A DNA stretch of 19,558 bases from CAYZJV01 sp964473245 (GTDB taxonomy: Bacteria > Spirochaetota > Spirochaetia > Sphaerochaetales > Sphaerochaetaceae). Below, one piece after another: positions 6,300-13,786 of this stretch (positions are counted from its first letter, which is position 1; every line of letters starts with the position of its first letter). Made by a program: the position numbers and the translations under genes. The DNA lies in contig CAYYOL010000039.1 in NCBI GenBank assembly GCA_964473245.1, positions 1 through 19,558 of the forward strand. The letters run 5' to 3'. The notes under the pieces were generated by a model that saw nothing but the letters and a program-made list of their open reading frames with translations, was not told the DNA's origin and searched no databases.

Positions 6300-7799
6300 G
6301 TGAAAACAGGTCGGCGCAAGGTCTTTAGTTTCAGTCAGATGCTGGTCACCTACAGCGTCATACTCATCCTGTCGCTCCTTTTGCTCGGCTCGATCCTCTT
6401 TGCCATCATCTTCGGACAGCTCTCCGCTGTCCAGCAGCAAACGTCTCGGTATACGACAGTCATGAACCTTGCGTCCCATATTTCTAGTCATAGAGAGGCG
6501 TTCAATCGCCTTATCTTCACGGCAACCACAGATGATCAGAAAATCCAGGCTGTCAGCGATATCGCAAGTGCAGAGATCCGGGCAAAGCAACAATTACAGC
6601 GGCTTGAGACTTCGTATGAGGTGAACTCCGAACAGTATTTCCTGCTCAGGGGAATATGGAACGGCCTCGACTTCATCAACCAGCAACAGGATATCATCTT
6701 GCAGGAGTTTCCTCTCGATATTACCGGATTCACTCGGTACTACACCATCGAGATGACCTACAACTATCTCGATAACTATATCTATAGCAGATTCCTCTCC
6801 AGTGTTGTTGCCCAAGATGCTCAGGCGGTCCAACAAATGCAGTCGACTATTAGCCATATCCGGATCCTCTCTCTGGTTCTGGTCGTCTTCTTCGCCGTCA
6901 TCTATACGTTCATCATCATTTTCATCGTTCGTTCTCTTGCCAGACCGATACACGCCATGATGGATACTGCACGGGAAATTACAAAAGGAAACCTGGAGAC
7001 GCCCGACCTCCCCGCCGTTGGCCCGAGCGAAATACGCTTTCTGGAGCAGAGTCTCAACTCCATGAAGACGAGCCTCAAGGAGCGGATCGAGACTCTGGCA
7101 GAGAATGCCAGCCTCGAGAAGCGAATCCATCAGCAGGAGTTGCAGCAGATCAAGATCAAGCGGGAGCTGGATCGTGCTCGACTGCTCACTCTACAGGCAC
7201 AGATCAATCCACACTTCCTCTTCAACGCCATGAACACCATCTCGCGCACCGCTCTTTTCGAACAGGCAGACCAGACTGCGGACTTGGTCACGGACCTCGC
7301 CGGGATCTTCCGCTATATGCTCGATCAACGTACCACGGTGACACTCGCTGAGGAGTTCGATTTCATCCGAAAGTACCTTACGATACAGAAAATAAGATTC
7401 GCAGAACGACTGGAGTATGAACTGCAAGACACCATAGACGAAGCGGGGATTCTCATACCCCCACTGATCATTCAACCTCTGGTGGAGAATGCGATCATTC
7501 ACGGCCTCGAACCGCTTGAGGAGGGAGGACGTGTGCAGGTGATCGCCGAGCGAATCAAACGTAGCCTCTTCATCATCGTACGTGATACCGGTATGGGAAT
7601 AGATCCCTCCGAAGTCGAGAAACTCCTCGGTGAATCGAAGAAGTTGGACAATAGTCATATCGGCATGGCAAACGTACAAGAGCGTATCAAGCTCTACTAT
7701 GGGAAGAAGGCGAATATGAGCATCGAGCGGGCTGAACCGAGAGGAACCGTGATTCGTCTCACCCTTCCGATTCGAAAACAGGATCGCCTTGGAGGTTAG
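6300..7799 (+). CDS. sensor histidine kinase, YesM/LytS type
   Basis: This membrane kinase of 499 residues starts with a basic segment and TM1 (about 15-38). An extracytoplasmic sensor region of roughly 150 residues follows (39-187), then TM2 (189-210), a HAMP domain (211-264), a coiled coil (about 265-295) and a His_kinase domain with phospho-acceptor H305 in QINPHFLFN. A HATPase domain closes it, with N397 in LVENAIIHG and the DTGMGI box. The sensor segment matches no family I recognise. The start is GTG, with GGAGG twelve bases upstream overlapping the previous gene's stop; an ATG at 6339 is less likely because it would remove the basic pre-membrane residues. It is followed after two bases by its response regulator and then by a TRAP transporter, so the ligand is probably the transported compound. 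Confidence 0.93.
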   Translation: MKTGRRKVFSFSQMLVTYSVILILSLLLLGSILFAIIFGQLSAVQQQTSRYTTVMNLASHISSHREAFNRLIFTATTDDQKIQAVSDIASAEIRAKQQLQRLETSYEVNSEQYFLLRGIWNGLDFINQQQDIILQEFPLDITGFTRYYTIEMTYNYLDNYIYSRFLSSVVAQDAQAVQQMQSTISHIRILSLVLVVFFAVIYTFIIIFIVRSLARPIHAMMDTAREITKGNLETPDLPAVGPSEIRFLEQSLNSMKTSLKERIETLAENASLEKRIHQQELQQIKIKRELDRARLLTLQAQINPHFLFNAMNTISRTALFEQADQTADLVTDLAGIFRYMLDQRTTVTLAEEFDFIRKYLTIQKIRFAERLEYELQDTIDEAGILIPPLIIQPLVENAIIHGLEPLEEGGRVQVIAERIKRSLFIIVRDTGMGIDPSEVEKLLGESKKLDNSHIGMANVQERIKLYYGKKANMSIERAEPRGTVIRLTLPIRKQDRLGG

Positions 7800-7801
7800 C
7801 C

Positions 7802-8757
7802 GTGTATACGCTTCTGATAGCTGATGACGAACATCTCGAAAGAGATGCGATAGAACTCTTGGTCAAGAAGAGCAGACTCGACATTCAGACGTTGAAGGCA
7901 AGACATGGGAGAGAGGCGGTCGAGATAGTGCAATCCACCCATGTGGATATTGCCTTTCTCGATATCCGCATGCCAGGACTCACGGGACTCGAAGCGGCGA
8001 AACGGATAACCGAGATTGCTCCAGAATGCAGAATCGTGTTCCTGACAGCCTGGAATTCGTTCGATTTCGCTCAGGAGGCGCTCAGACTGGGAGCGAAGGA
8101 CTACCTGGTTAAACCGGCATCTCGCAACGAGGTGATCGCTCTGTTGGAACGGTTGATCGGAGAGCTCGATCGGAAGCAGAAGGGGAGCCAAGAGGCGCAG
8201 GAAGTCCGTGAGATTAGAAGTATCCTCAAACAGTTCAATAGAAGTTTCTTTGCATCGTTGAAATATGGCCTGGTTCCGATCGAAACCATGCACACCTATT
8301 TCTCAATCGAAGGGATAGAGGAAACGAGCGGATTGGCGCTGGTATGTGACAATCTCGATGAACGGGATCTGGTGCACATGCTGCAGGGTGCTACACGGCA
8401 GAGTACTCCTTATCAGGCGTGTTACTTCCCCACAGTCGATCGAACAAGCATCTTACTGTTTTCCTCAAATCCAGAGCTGCTGGTGCACATGCTGACAGAG
8501 AAACAGCTGCAAGCCACCTGCCCTACCTGTCATGTGGGAGTCGGGCGCCCGTTCAGTGACTATCAGGAGATTCCCAAGGCTATCCGCGAAGCATCGCAGG
8601 CGTATCTCGTCTCCATCCGCTCCAATCGATCACAGGTGTTCTTCGATGATCGTGAACAACTCGAGAATCTCGCTACGCATGAAGAGCTGGAGTCGACCGA
8701 ACGTGAACTTGTCCAGGCTGTCTTGGATGCAGACGTAGAGAGGGCGAGAAGATATGC
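7802..8757 (+). CDS. YesN-type response regulator, N-terminal part
   Basis: The receiver domain (residues 1 to about 120) has the acidic pocket D8-D9, the phosphorylated D54 in FLDIRMPG, T82 and K104. A linker of about 200 residues without a recognised fold follows, as in YesN proteins. The GTG start at 7802 has GGAGG seven bases upstream, inside the end of the kinase gene, so the pair is translationally linked. The reading frame breaks only at the 100-N gap. The last 55 bases before the gap are repeated exactly after it; removing the gap and one copy joins this part to the C-terminal part at codon 319 and gives one 501-residue protein. The fragment should therefore not be read as a truncated gene. 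Confidence 0.92.
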
Positions 8758-8912
8758 NNNNNNNNNNNNNNNNNNNNNNNNNNNNNNNNNNNNNNNNNNN
8801 NNNNNNNNNNNNNNNNNNNNNNNNNNNNNNNNNNNNNNNNNNNNNNNNNNNNNNNNNGTGAACTTGTCCAGGCTGTCTTGGATGCAGACGTAGAGAGGGC
8901 GAGAAGATATGC
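8703..8912. repeat. identical 55-base ends flanking a false gap
   Basis: Bases 8703-8757 and 8858-8912 are identical over all 55 positions. They directly abut the two sides of the N run. This is the signature of two contig ends that overlap but were scaffolded instead of merged. Confidence 0.95.
8758..8857. other. 100-N assembly gap inside response regulator
   Basis: Exactly 100 Ns inserted between overlapping contig ends. Deleting 8758-8912 leaves 1506 bases from 7802 to 9462, an exact multiple of three, with no internal stop. Confidence 0.97.
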
Positions 8913-9462
8913 TCACCAAGTGCAAGACTTGATCACACTCAGGTACGACCCCGACGATACGGCGATTCTCGACAAATTCTATGAGTCGGTACTGGTAATG
9001 ACCAGAACCATCAGGGCAGGAATAGATCATTTCACGTATGAACCACTTCAGAAGACCTCGCTTATCGAGATAGAGCGATACTGCATGGATTTCATCGACT
9101 CTGCGTGTGAGACAATCATGCTGGATAGGCAAGACAAGTATGTCCGTATATTCAGAGAGGTCGATGCCTACATGAACAGCCATTATTCGGAGCCGCTCTC
9201 CTTGGAGCAGATGTCAGAGCTCTTCGGTATCAGCCCGAACTACTTCAGCCGTCTATTCAAACAGTATTTGGGAACATCGTTCATCGACCATCTCACCGCC
9301 TGCCGTATGCGTGTGGCAAAGCAGATGATTCGAACTGGAATGAAGATAACCGAGGTGGCTCAACTGACAGGATTCTCCGATTACAGCTATTTCTCACGTG
9401 TCTTCAGGAATGTCGAGGGGCTTTCCCCAAGAGAATTTCAGAAAAACTGTACAATCTTGTAA
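8858..9462 (+). CDS. YesN-type response regulator, C-terminal AraC part
   Basis: This is the rest of the response regulator beginning at 7802. It carries the end of the linker and, in its last 100 residues, the two helix-turn-helix motifs of AraC/XylS proteins: LSLEQMSELFGISPNYFSRL and ITEVAQLTGFSDYSYFSRVF, with the closing GLSPREFQ signature. The in-frame ATG inside this part (8878 onward) is not a real start. The protein ends at the TAA at 9460-9462, inside the probable promoter of the TRAP binding-protein gene, which it most likely controls together with the kinase. Confidence 0.92.
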
Positions 9463-9484
9463 AAGTTTCTTGTTTTTATAAAAT
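9457..9484 (+). promoter_or_regulatory. probable dctP promoter
   Basis: TTGTAA (9457-9462) followed after 16 bases by TAAAAT (9479-9484) forms a plausible promoter about 70 bases before the binding-protein start. The region is AT-rich and contains two near direct repeats, CTTGTAAAA and CTTGTTTTT, 13 to 14 bases apart. These could be sites for the AraC-type regulator encoded just upstream. The -35 coincides with that regulator's stop codon. Confidence 0.45.
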
Positions 9485-9554
9485 CGTCTCACTAGCGAAT
9501 TGGAAGAAGTGAACCCATACTTATCTCATCACAAAGATTTCCAGGAGGAAACAG

Positions 9555-10550
9555 ATGAAAAAAGTATTGCTCGTTATGCTCATGGTGGCAGTGATGGCTG
9601 CTCCCATATTTGCTCAGGGCGGAAGGGAAGCCGAGGCTGATAAGCCGATCGTGCTCCGTCTCGCAGACAACCAGCCGGATGGATATCCGACAGTGATCGG
9701 TGATCTTGAGTTCGCAAGACTCGTCGAAGAGCGCTCGAATGGACGAATCAAGGTCGAAGTCTACAACAATGGACAGCTTGGAGACGAGAAGTCTGCAATC
9801 GAACAGGTCCAGTTCGGTGGAATCGACTTTACCCGTGTCTCGATTTCTCCCCTCTCGAACTTCAATCCATTGCTCAACGCTCTGCAGATGCCGTATCTCT
9901 ATCGAGATGCCGACCACATGTGGACAGTCCTCAATGGTGAGATCGGTGAGTATTTCCTCGACTCCATGGTCGATTCGGGATTCGTCGGTCTTGTCTACTA
10001 CGATAGTGGAGCCAGAAACTTCTACAACTCTGTGAAACCGATCTACACCGTAGCGGATTTGCGAGGCATGAAGATTCGCGTTCAGGAATCGACACTGATG
10101 ATGGGCTTGGTATCGGCACTTGGTGCTGTTCCCACACCACTGCCCTATGGCGATGTCTACAGTGCACTGCAGACCAGAGTCATAGACGGCGCTGAGAACA
10201 ACTGGCCTTCCTACGACACCAGCAGTCACTACGAAGTAGCGAAATACTACTCCATCGATGAACATACTCGTGTTCCTGAGATGATCATCGCTTCGAAGAT
10301 CACCATGGACAAGCTTTCCGAGGCAGATCAGGAACTGATCAAGCAGGCAGCCAGAGACAGCGCTCCTGTACAGATTCAGGCTTGGGCAGACTTCGAGAAG
10401 AAATCCGAGGAGAAGGTCGTAGCGGCGGGATCCATGATCAACAGAATCAATGACCAGGCAGAGTTTGCCGCAGCGATGAATTCACTCTACGAGAGCTTCC
10501 TCGATGCTGAAGGTAAAATGTGGGTCGAAAGAATCCGTGCGGTCGAATAG
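9555..10550 (+). CDS. dctP: TRAP transporter substrate-binding protein DctP
   Basis: This is a periplasmic binding protein of the DctP family, 331 residues, the usual length. A signal peptide (1-20, cut after PIFA) is followed by QGGREAEA, a type of leader common in spirochaete binding proteins. The family core is clear: the EVYNNGQLGDEKSAIEQVQ segment, GLVYYDSGARNFYNS, GMKIRVQES with R175, the arginine position that usually binds a substrate carboxylate, and GAENNWPSY. The substrate should therefore be an organic acid or sugar acid, but it cannot be named. AGGAGG lies seven bases before the ATG. It delivers substrate to DctQM downstream; the kinase/regulator pair upstream probably controls it. 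Confidence 0.95.
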   Translation: MKKVLLVMLMVAVMAAPIFAQGGREAEADKPIVLRLADNQPDGYPTVIGDLEFARLVEERSNGRIKVEVYNNGQLGDEKSAIEQVQFGGIDFTRVSISPLSNFNPLLNALQMPYLYRDADHMWTVLNGEIGEYFLDSMVDSGFVGLVYYDSGARNFYNSVKPIYTVADLRGMKIRVQESTLMMGLVSALGAVPTPLPYGDVYSALQTRVIDGAENNWPSYDTSSHYEVAKYYSIDEHTRVPEMIIASKITMDKLSEADQELIKQAARDSAPVQIQAWADFEKKSEEKVVAAGSMINRINDQAEFAAAMNSLYESFLDAEGKMWVERIRAVE

Positions 10551-10583
10551 ACTTGTGATTTACTGATTCTTGTCGTATATCAT

Positions 10584-10615
10584 GAAGAGGGGTGTTCGAT
10601 GTAACTCCCCTCTTC
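10584..10615 (+). promoter_or_regulatory. intercistronic hairpin between dctP and dctQ
   Basis: GAAGAGGGG (10584-10592) pairs perfectly with CCCCTCTTC (10607-10615). After one mismatch a further GTT/AAC pairing leaves a six-base loop. No T run follows, so it is probably not a full terminator. It may protect the dctP mRNA or reduce read-through, giving more binding protein than permease. Confidence 0.65.
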
Positions 10616-10647
10616 TCGACGCTTTGGCTACCTAGGAGGTACCTGAC

Positions 10648-11175
10648 ATGAAAGCCTTCAAGAAATATCTGGACTGGGTGTTCAACTGGGCACTGCGTCT
10701 TGCCATGGTCCTACTGATCGCCATGGTGCTGATCGTATTCTCGAATGTGGTGCTCAGATATGGATTCAATTCAGGAATCAGATGGGCAGAAGAGATGTCT
10801 CTGGTAATAGTGATCTGGTTTACCTTCATTGCCATGGCACTTGGAGTGAAGGAGAATCTCCATATCAATATCACGATTCTTCCGAAAAAGTTACCGAGAC
10901 TATTCAATGATTCGCTTAACCTTATCAAATACGTGCTTGAGATCGTAATCGGATTCATACTGCTCTACTTCGGGTGGGGGGTGACTCAGAACGCTGGAAG
11001 GTCACGACTTCCTGCTACGGGATTCTCAAACGCACTCAACTACATCATCGTTCCCATCGCATCGGTGTTCATCATCCTCTATGCAGCCTACTTCCTTTGG
11101 GTTGCGATCGCGGATCTGATTCGCATACACCGTGAAAAGAAGAACACCCCAGCAGGAGGTGAGACCCATGCCTGA
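10648..11175 (+). CDS. dctQ: TRAP transporter small permease DctQ
   Basis: This is the four-helix small subunit of a TRAP transporter, 175 residues. Hydrophobic segments lie at about 14-35, 47-67, 88-108 and 127-150. The family motif appears as LRYGFNSGIRWAEEMS, followed by ALGVKENLHI. A perfect AGGAGGT lies eight bases before the ATG. The gene's last eight bases overlap the start of dctM, so the two membrane subunits are translationally coupled. Confidence 0.95.
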   Translation: MKAFKKYLDWVFNWALRLAMVLLIAMVLIVFSNVVLRYGFNSGIRWAEEMSLVIVIWFTFIAMALGVKENLHINITILPKKLPRLFNDSLNLIKYVLEIVIGFILLYFGWGVTQNAGRSRLPATGFSNALNYIIVPIASVFIILYAAYFLWVAIADLIRIHREKKNTPAGGETHA

Positions 11176-12463
11176 TCCAACAACCGCAACAACCATACTC
11201 ATTGGTTCATTCGTCATCCTGCTCCTCCTAAAGTTCCCGATAACATTCACACTCTTCATCTCTTCGGTATTCACAGCGCTCTATCTGAACATTCCTCTGC
11301 TCTCGATCGTGCAGAGAACAGTGAGCGGGGTGAACTCATTCTCCCTCCTTGCAATTCCATTCTTCATTCTTGCAGGAGAGATCATGGGACGGGGAGGAAT
11401 ATCACGCCGATTGGTTGAGTTCTCCAATGCTATCGTCGGACGTGTGCAAGGTGGCCTCGCCCAGGTGAACGTGCTTGCATCGATGTTCTTCGGCGGAATC
11501 TCTGGATCTGCCGTTGCCGATGTGTCGTCGATCGGTACCATGCTCATCCCGATGATGGTCGACAAAGGGTACGACGATGACTACTCGGTGGCTGTGACGG
11601 TCACCAGTTCCTGCCAGGGCGTGATTATCCCGCCGAGTCACAATATGATCATCTTCAGTCTGGCGGCAGGCGGTGGCGTGTCTGTCGGTAAGCTCTTCCT
11701 CGGTGGAATCGTCCCTGGGATCCTACTTGGCGTGACACTCATGGTGGTCGCATATGTGATAGCTGTGAAACGGGGATATCCGAAAGAAGAACGCTACAGT
11801 CTGAAGAGAACGCTGAAGGTTTCCAGAGATGCGATTCTCGGCCTTCTCACCGTGGTCATCATCATCGGTGGTGTGGTATCGGGTGTGTTCACTGCAACGG
11901 AATCGGCCTCGGTTGCTGTAGTGTACGCCTTCATCATCACCTTCTTGGTGTATCGGGAAATCTCGATCAAGGAGTTGCCGAAGATTCTCATCCATTCACT
12001 CCGAACCCTTGCCATGGTCATGAGCCTGATTGCCGCTGCGAGCGCTTTTGGCTGGCTCCTCGCCTATCTGAGAATTCCGCAATCGGTCACGATGTTTTTA
12101 CTAGGCATATCCCACAACCCGATCGTGTTGCTGCTTCTGATCAACCTTATGCTACTTGTTCTTGGAGCGATCATGGATATGGCTCCGCTGATCATTATCG
12201 TAACGCCGATTCTCTATCCGGTGATCGTAGGTCAGCTCGGCATGAGTCCCATTCAATTTGGTGTCATGCTCATCTTGAACCTGGCAATCGGTCTGTGCAC
12301 ACCTCCAGTGGGATCTGCACTCTTTGTGGGAAGCGCCATTGGCAAGATATCTATTGAGCGAGCCACGAAGGCAATGTTCCCTTTCTACATTGCAATGATC
12401 ATTACCCTGCTACTGGTCACATTCTGGCCTGCGCTCACGATGACGCTGCCGAATCTCATGTAG
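11168..12463 (+). CDS. dctM: TRAP transporter large permease DctM
   Basis: This is the large membrane subunit, 431 residues and about twelve helices, belonging to the ion transporter superfamily and coupling uptake to a sodium or proton gradient. Recognisable segments are FFILAGEIMGRGGISRRLVE, SGSAVADVSSIGTMLIPMM, the SCQGVIIPPSHNMIIF loop and the GLCTPPVGSALFVG loop near the end. The ATG at 11168 is preferred to an earlier frame opening because GGAGGTG lies seven bases upstream and the protein then begins just before the first helix. It overlaps dctQ by eight bases and is followed by a strong bidirectional terminator. Confidence 0.95.
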   Translation: MPDPTTATTILIGSFVILLLLKFPITFTLFISSVFTALYLNIPLLSIVQRTVSGVNSFSLLAIPFFILAGEIMGRGGISRRLVEFSNAIVGRVQGGLAQVNVLASMFFGGISGSAVADVSSIGTMLIPMMVDKGYDDDYSVAVTVTSSCQGVIIPPSHNMIIFSLAAGGGVSVGKLFLGGIVPGILLGVTLMVVAYVIAVKRGYPKEERYSLKRTLKVSRDAILGLLTVVIIIGGVVSGVFTATESASVAVVYAFIITFLVYREISIKELPKILIHSLRTLAMVMSLIAAASAFGWLLAYLRIPQSVTMFLLGISHNPIVLLLLINLMLLVLGAIMDMAPLIIIVTPILYPVIVGQLGMSPIQFGVMLILNLAIGLCTPPVGSALFVGSAIGKISIERATKAMFPFYIAMIITLLLVTFWPALTMTLPNLM

Positions 12464-12485
12464 TGATAAGCTTTCAGGCAACTAA

Positions 12486-12513
12486 AAAGGGACGTTCACA
12501 CGTCCCTTTATTT
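12486..12513. terminator. bidirectional terminator, dctM / rubrerythrin
   Basis: AAAGGGACGT (12486-12495), the loop TCAC, and ACGTCCCTTT (12500-12509) form a ten-pair stem. TTTATTT follows on the plus strand and TTTTTAG on the minus strand, so it serves both the TRAP operon and the convergent rubrerythrin gene. Confidence 0.88.
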
Positions 12514-12531
12514 GCACCTCTCGGTGTACTA

Positions 12532-13074
12532 TTAATAATTGCGTGAAGCAATCTCGAAATGAGCTTGCGGATGTGCACAGATGGGGCAGACCTTCGGAGC
12601 AGTCTTTCCAATGTAGATGTGACCACAGACACCACATTTCCAGATCTGTTCGTCGTCCTTGGTGAAGACCGCTTCATCTTCCACATTCTTCAAAAGAGCG
12701 AGATAGCGAGCTTCGTGCTCCTTCTCGATCTTTGCAACACCTTCAAACAACGCTGCAATTTTGTTGAAGCCCTCTTCTCGAGCCTCTGCTGCGAAGTTCT
12801 TGTACATATCGGTCCACTCGTAGTGTTCCCCTTCAGCAGCCATCTTCAAGTTAGTTGCTGTATCGGCAATCTCACCGTTCTCTTGGAGAGCCTTGAACCA
12901 GATCTTGGCATGCATTCTCTCGTTGTCTGCAGTCTCCTCGAATAGATTCGCAATCTGCTGATATCCATCTTTGCGTGCCTGGCTTGCCCAGTAGGTATAC
13001 TTGTTGCGAGCCATCGACTCACCTGCAAATGCTTCGAGTAGATTTTTCTCGGTCTTTGAGCCTTTCAGTTCCAT
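12532..13074 (-). CDS. rbr: rubrerythrin
   Basis: This 180-residue non-heme peroxidase of anaerobes reduces hydrogen peroxide to water in the cytoplasm. The four-helix ferritin-like domain has the di-iron ligands E19, E52, H55, E83, E86, E117 and H120. The C-terminal rubredoxin-like domain has C147, C150, C163 and C166, which pass electrons to the di-iron site. GGGAGG lies about six bases before the ATG. It is separately transcribed: it has its own TATAAT and a terminator on each side of consequence. Functionally it would finish the pathway begun by superoxide reductase, although the genes lie 11 kb apart. Confidence 0.97.
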   Translation of the reverse strand: MELKGSKTEKNLLEAFAGESMARNKYTYWASQARKDGYQQIANLFEETADNERMHAKIWFKALQENGEIADTATNLKMAAEGEHYEWTDMYKNFAAEAREEGFNKIAALFEGVAKIEKEHEARYLALLKNVEDEAVFTKDDEQIWKCGVCGHIYIGKTAPKVCPICAHPQAHFEIASRNY

Positions 13075-13097
13075 GTGTTCCTCCCAATGTAATGGTA

Positions 13098-13124
13098 AAT
13101 TCTCTGAATTGATTACAAATTATA
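13098..13124 (-). promoter_or_regulatory. rubrerythrin promoter region
   Basis: On the minus strand a perfect -10, TATAAT (13124-13119), lies about 45 bases before the rubrerythrin ATG; no convincing -35 is seen at 17 bases. Between it and the gene is the small palindrome AATTC-TCT-GAATT (13098-13110), a possible operator in the early leader. Confidence 0.45.
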
Positions 13125-13180
13125 GTATCACCCAAGCAATGTTACTGCAAGTGCGAAAACTCATATTTATACTGCAGTCC

Positions 13181-13786
13181 CTAGAGTAACAGATCTCCCT
13201 TCGGTTCCGGCGGCTCCAGAGGAGCATGCCCTCCGGTCATGCTCTGAAAGCGGATACCCCGGTCAAGAAAGAACTCGACAGCCTCCCGCTCTGTTCTACA
13301 CGGACAAGCTTGATGAAACAGCAGCGCACAGTTCACTGCATCGTCAAGAGCATGGTGTGCCCGATAGTCGAATCCGAACCGGCGTGAAAGGTCGGTGAGA
13401 CGATGACTCGAAAACTGTGGCCAGACCTTTCGTGAAATGCGGACGGTACAGGTGTAGCGCAACGGTGGGATGGGAAGCTCGTAGTGCGTGAGCATGGCGC
13501 GCAGTATACCGATATCGAACGGGGCATTGTGTGCGATCAACAGATCGTCACCAATGAACAGAAGGATATCGGGCCAGATCAGATCGAATTCGGGAGCATC
13601 TTCCACATCTTCCGGCTGTATTCCGTGAATCGAGATGTTCATTGGGGAAAAATAGTCCGACGGCGGGCGTATGAGGGTATAGTAGGAGTCGATCAGTTTC
13701 CCATCCTCCATTTTCGCGAGCCCCACCGAACAGGCACTTGTCGGCTGATTGTTTGCAGTTTCGAAGTCTATGGCAACATATCTCAT
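13181..13786 (-). CDS. 3'-5' exonuclease, DnaQ/epsilon fold
   Basis: This 201-residue exonuclease of the DEDDh class has all catalytic residues: D7 and E9 in IDFET, D91 in AHNAPFD, and H144 and D149 in HHALDDA. These bind two metal ions and cleave DNA or RNA from the 3' end. It resembles stand-alone epsilon-like proteins used in repair or RNA turnover; no BRCT or polymerase domain is attached. Its ATG overlaps the stop of the upstream desulfidase gene in the sequence ATGA, and its own ribosome site is weak (AGGA about eleven bases away), so translation is probably coupled. Its presence in a metabolic operon is unexplained. Confidence 0.9.
   Translation of the reverse strand: MRYVAIDFETANNQPTSACSVGLAKMEDGKLIDSYYTLIRPPSDYFSPMNISIHGIQPEDVEDAPEFDLIWPDILLFIGDDLLIAHNAPFDIGILRAMLTHYELPIPPLRYTCTVRISRKVWPQFSSHRLTDLSRRFGFDYRAHHALDDAVNCALLFHQACPCRTEREAVEFFLDRGIRFQSMTGGHAPLEPPEPKGDLLL

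Noticed and set aside
8703..8912. A true tandem duplication within the response regulator
   Set aside because: The copies abut an exact 100-N run on both sides, and merging them restores a normal-length protein, so contig overlap is far more likely.
10582..10635. A 17-codon reading frame inside the dctP-dctQ hairpin region
   Set aside because: No ribosome site, and its codons are dictated by the hairpin stem.
13140..13191. Inverted repeat TGTTACT/AGTAACA as an exonuclease terminator
   Set aside because: Seven-base arms almost 40 bases apart, overlapping the stop codon and without a T run; too weak to call.
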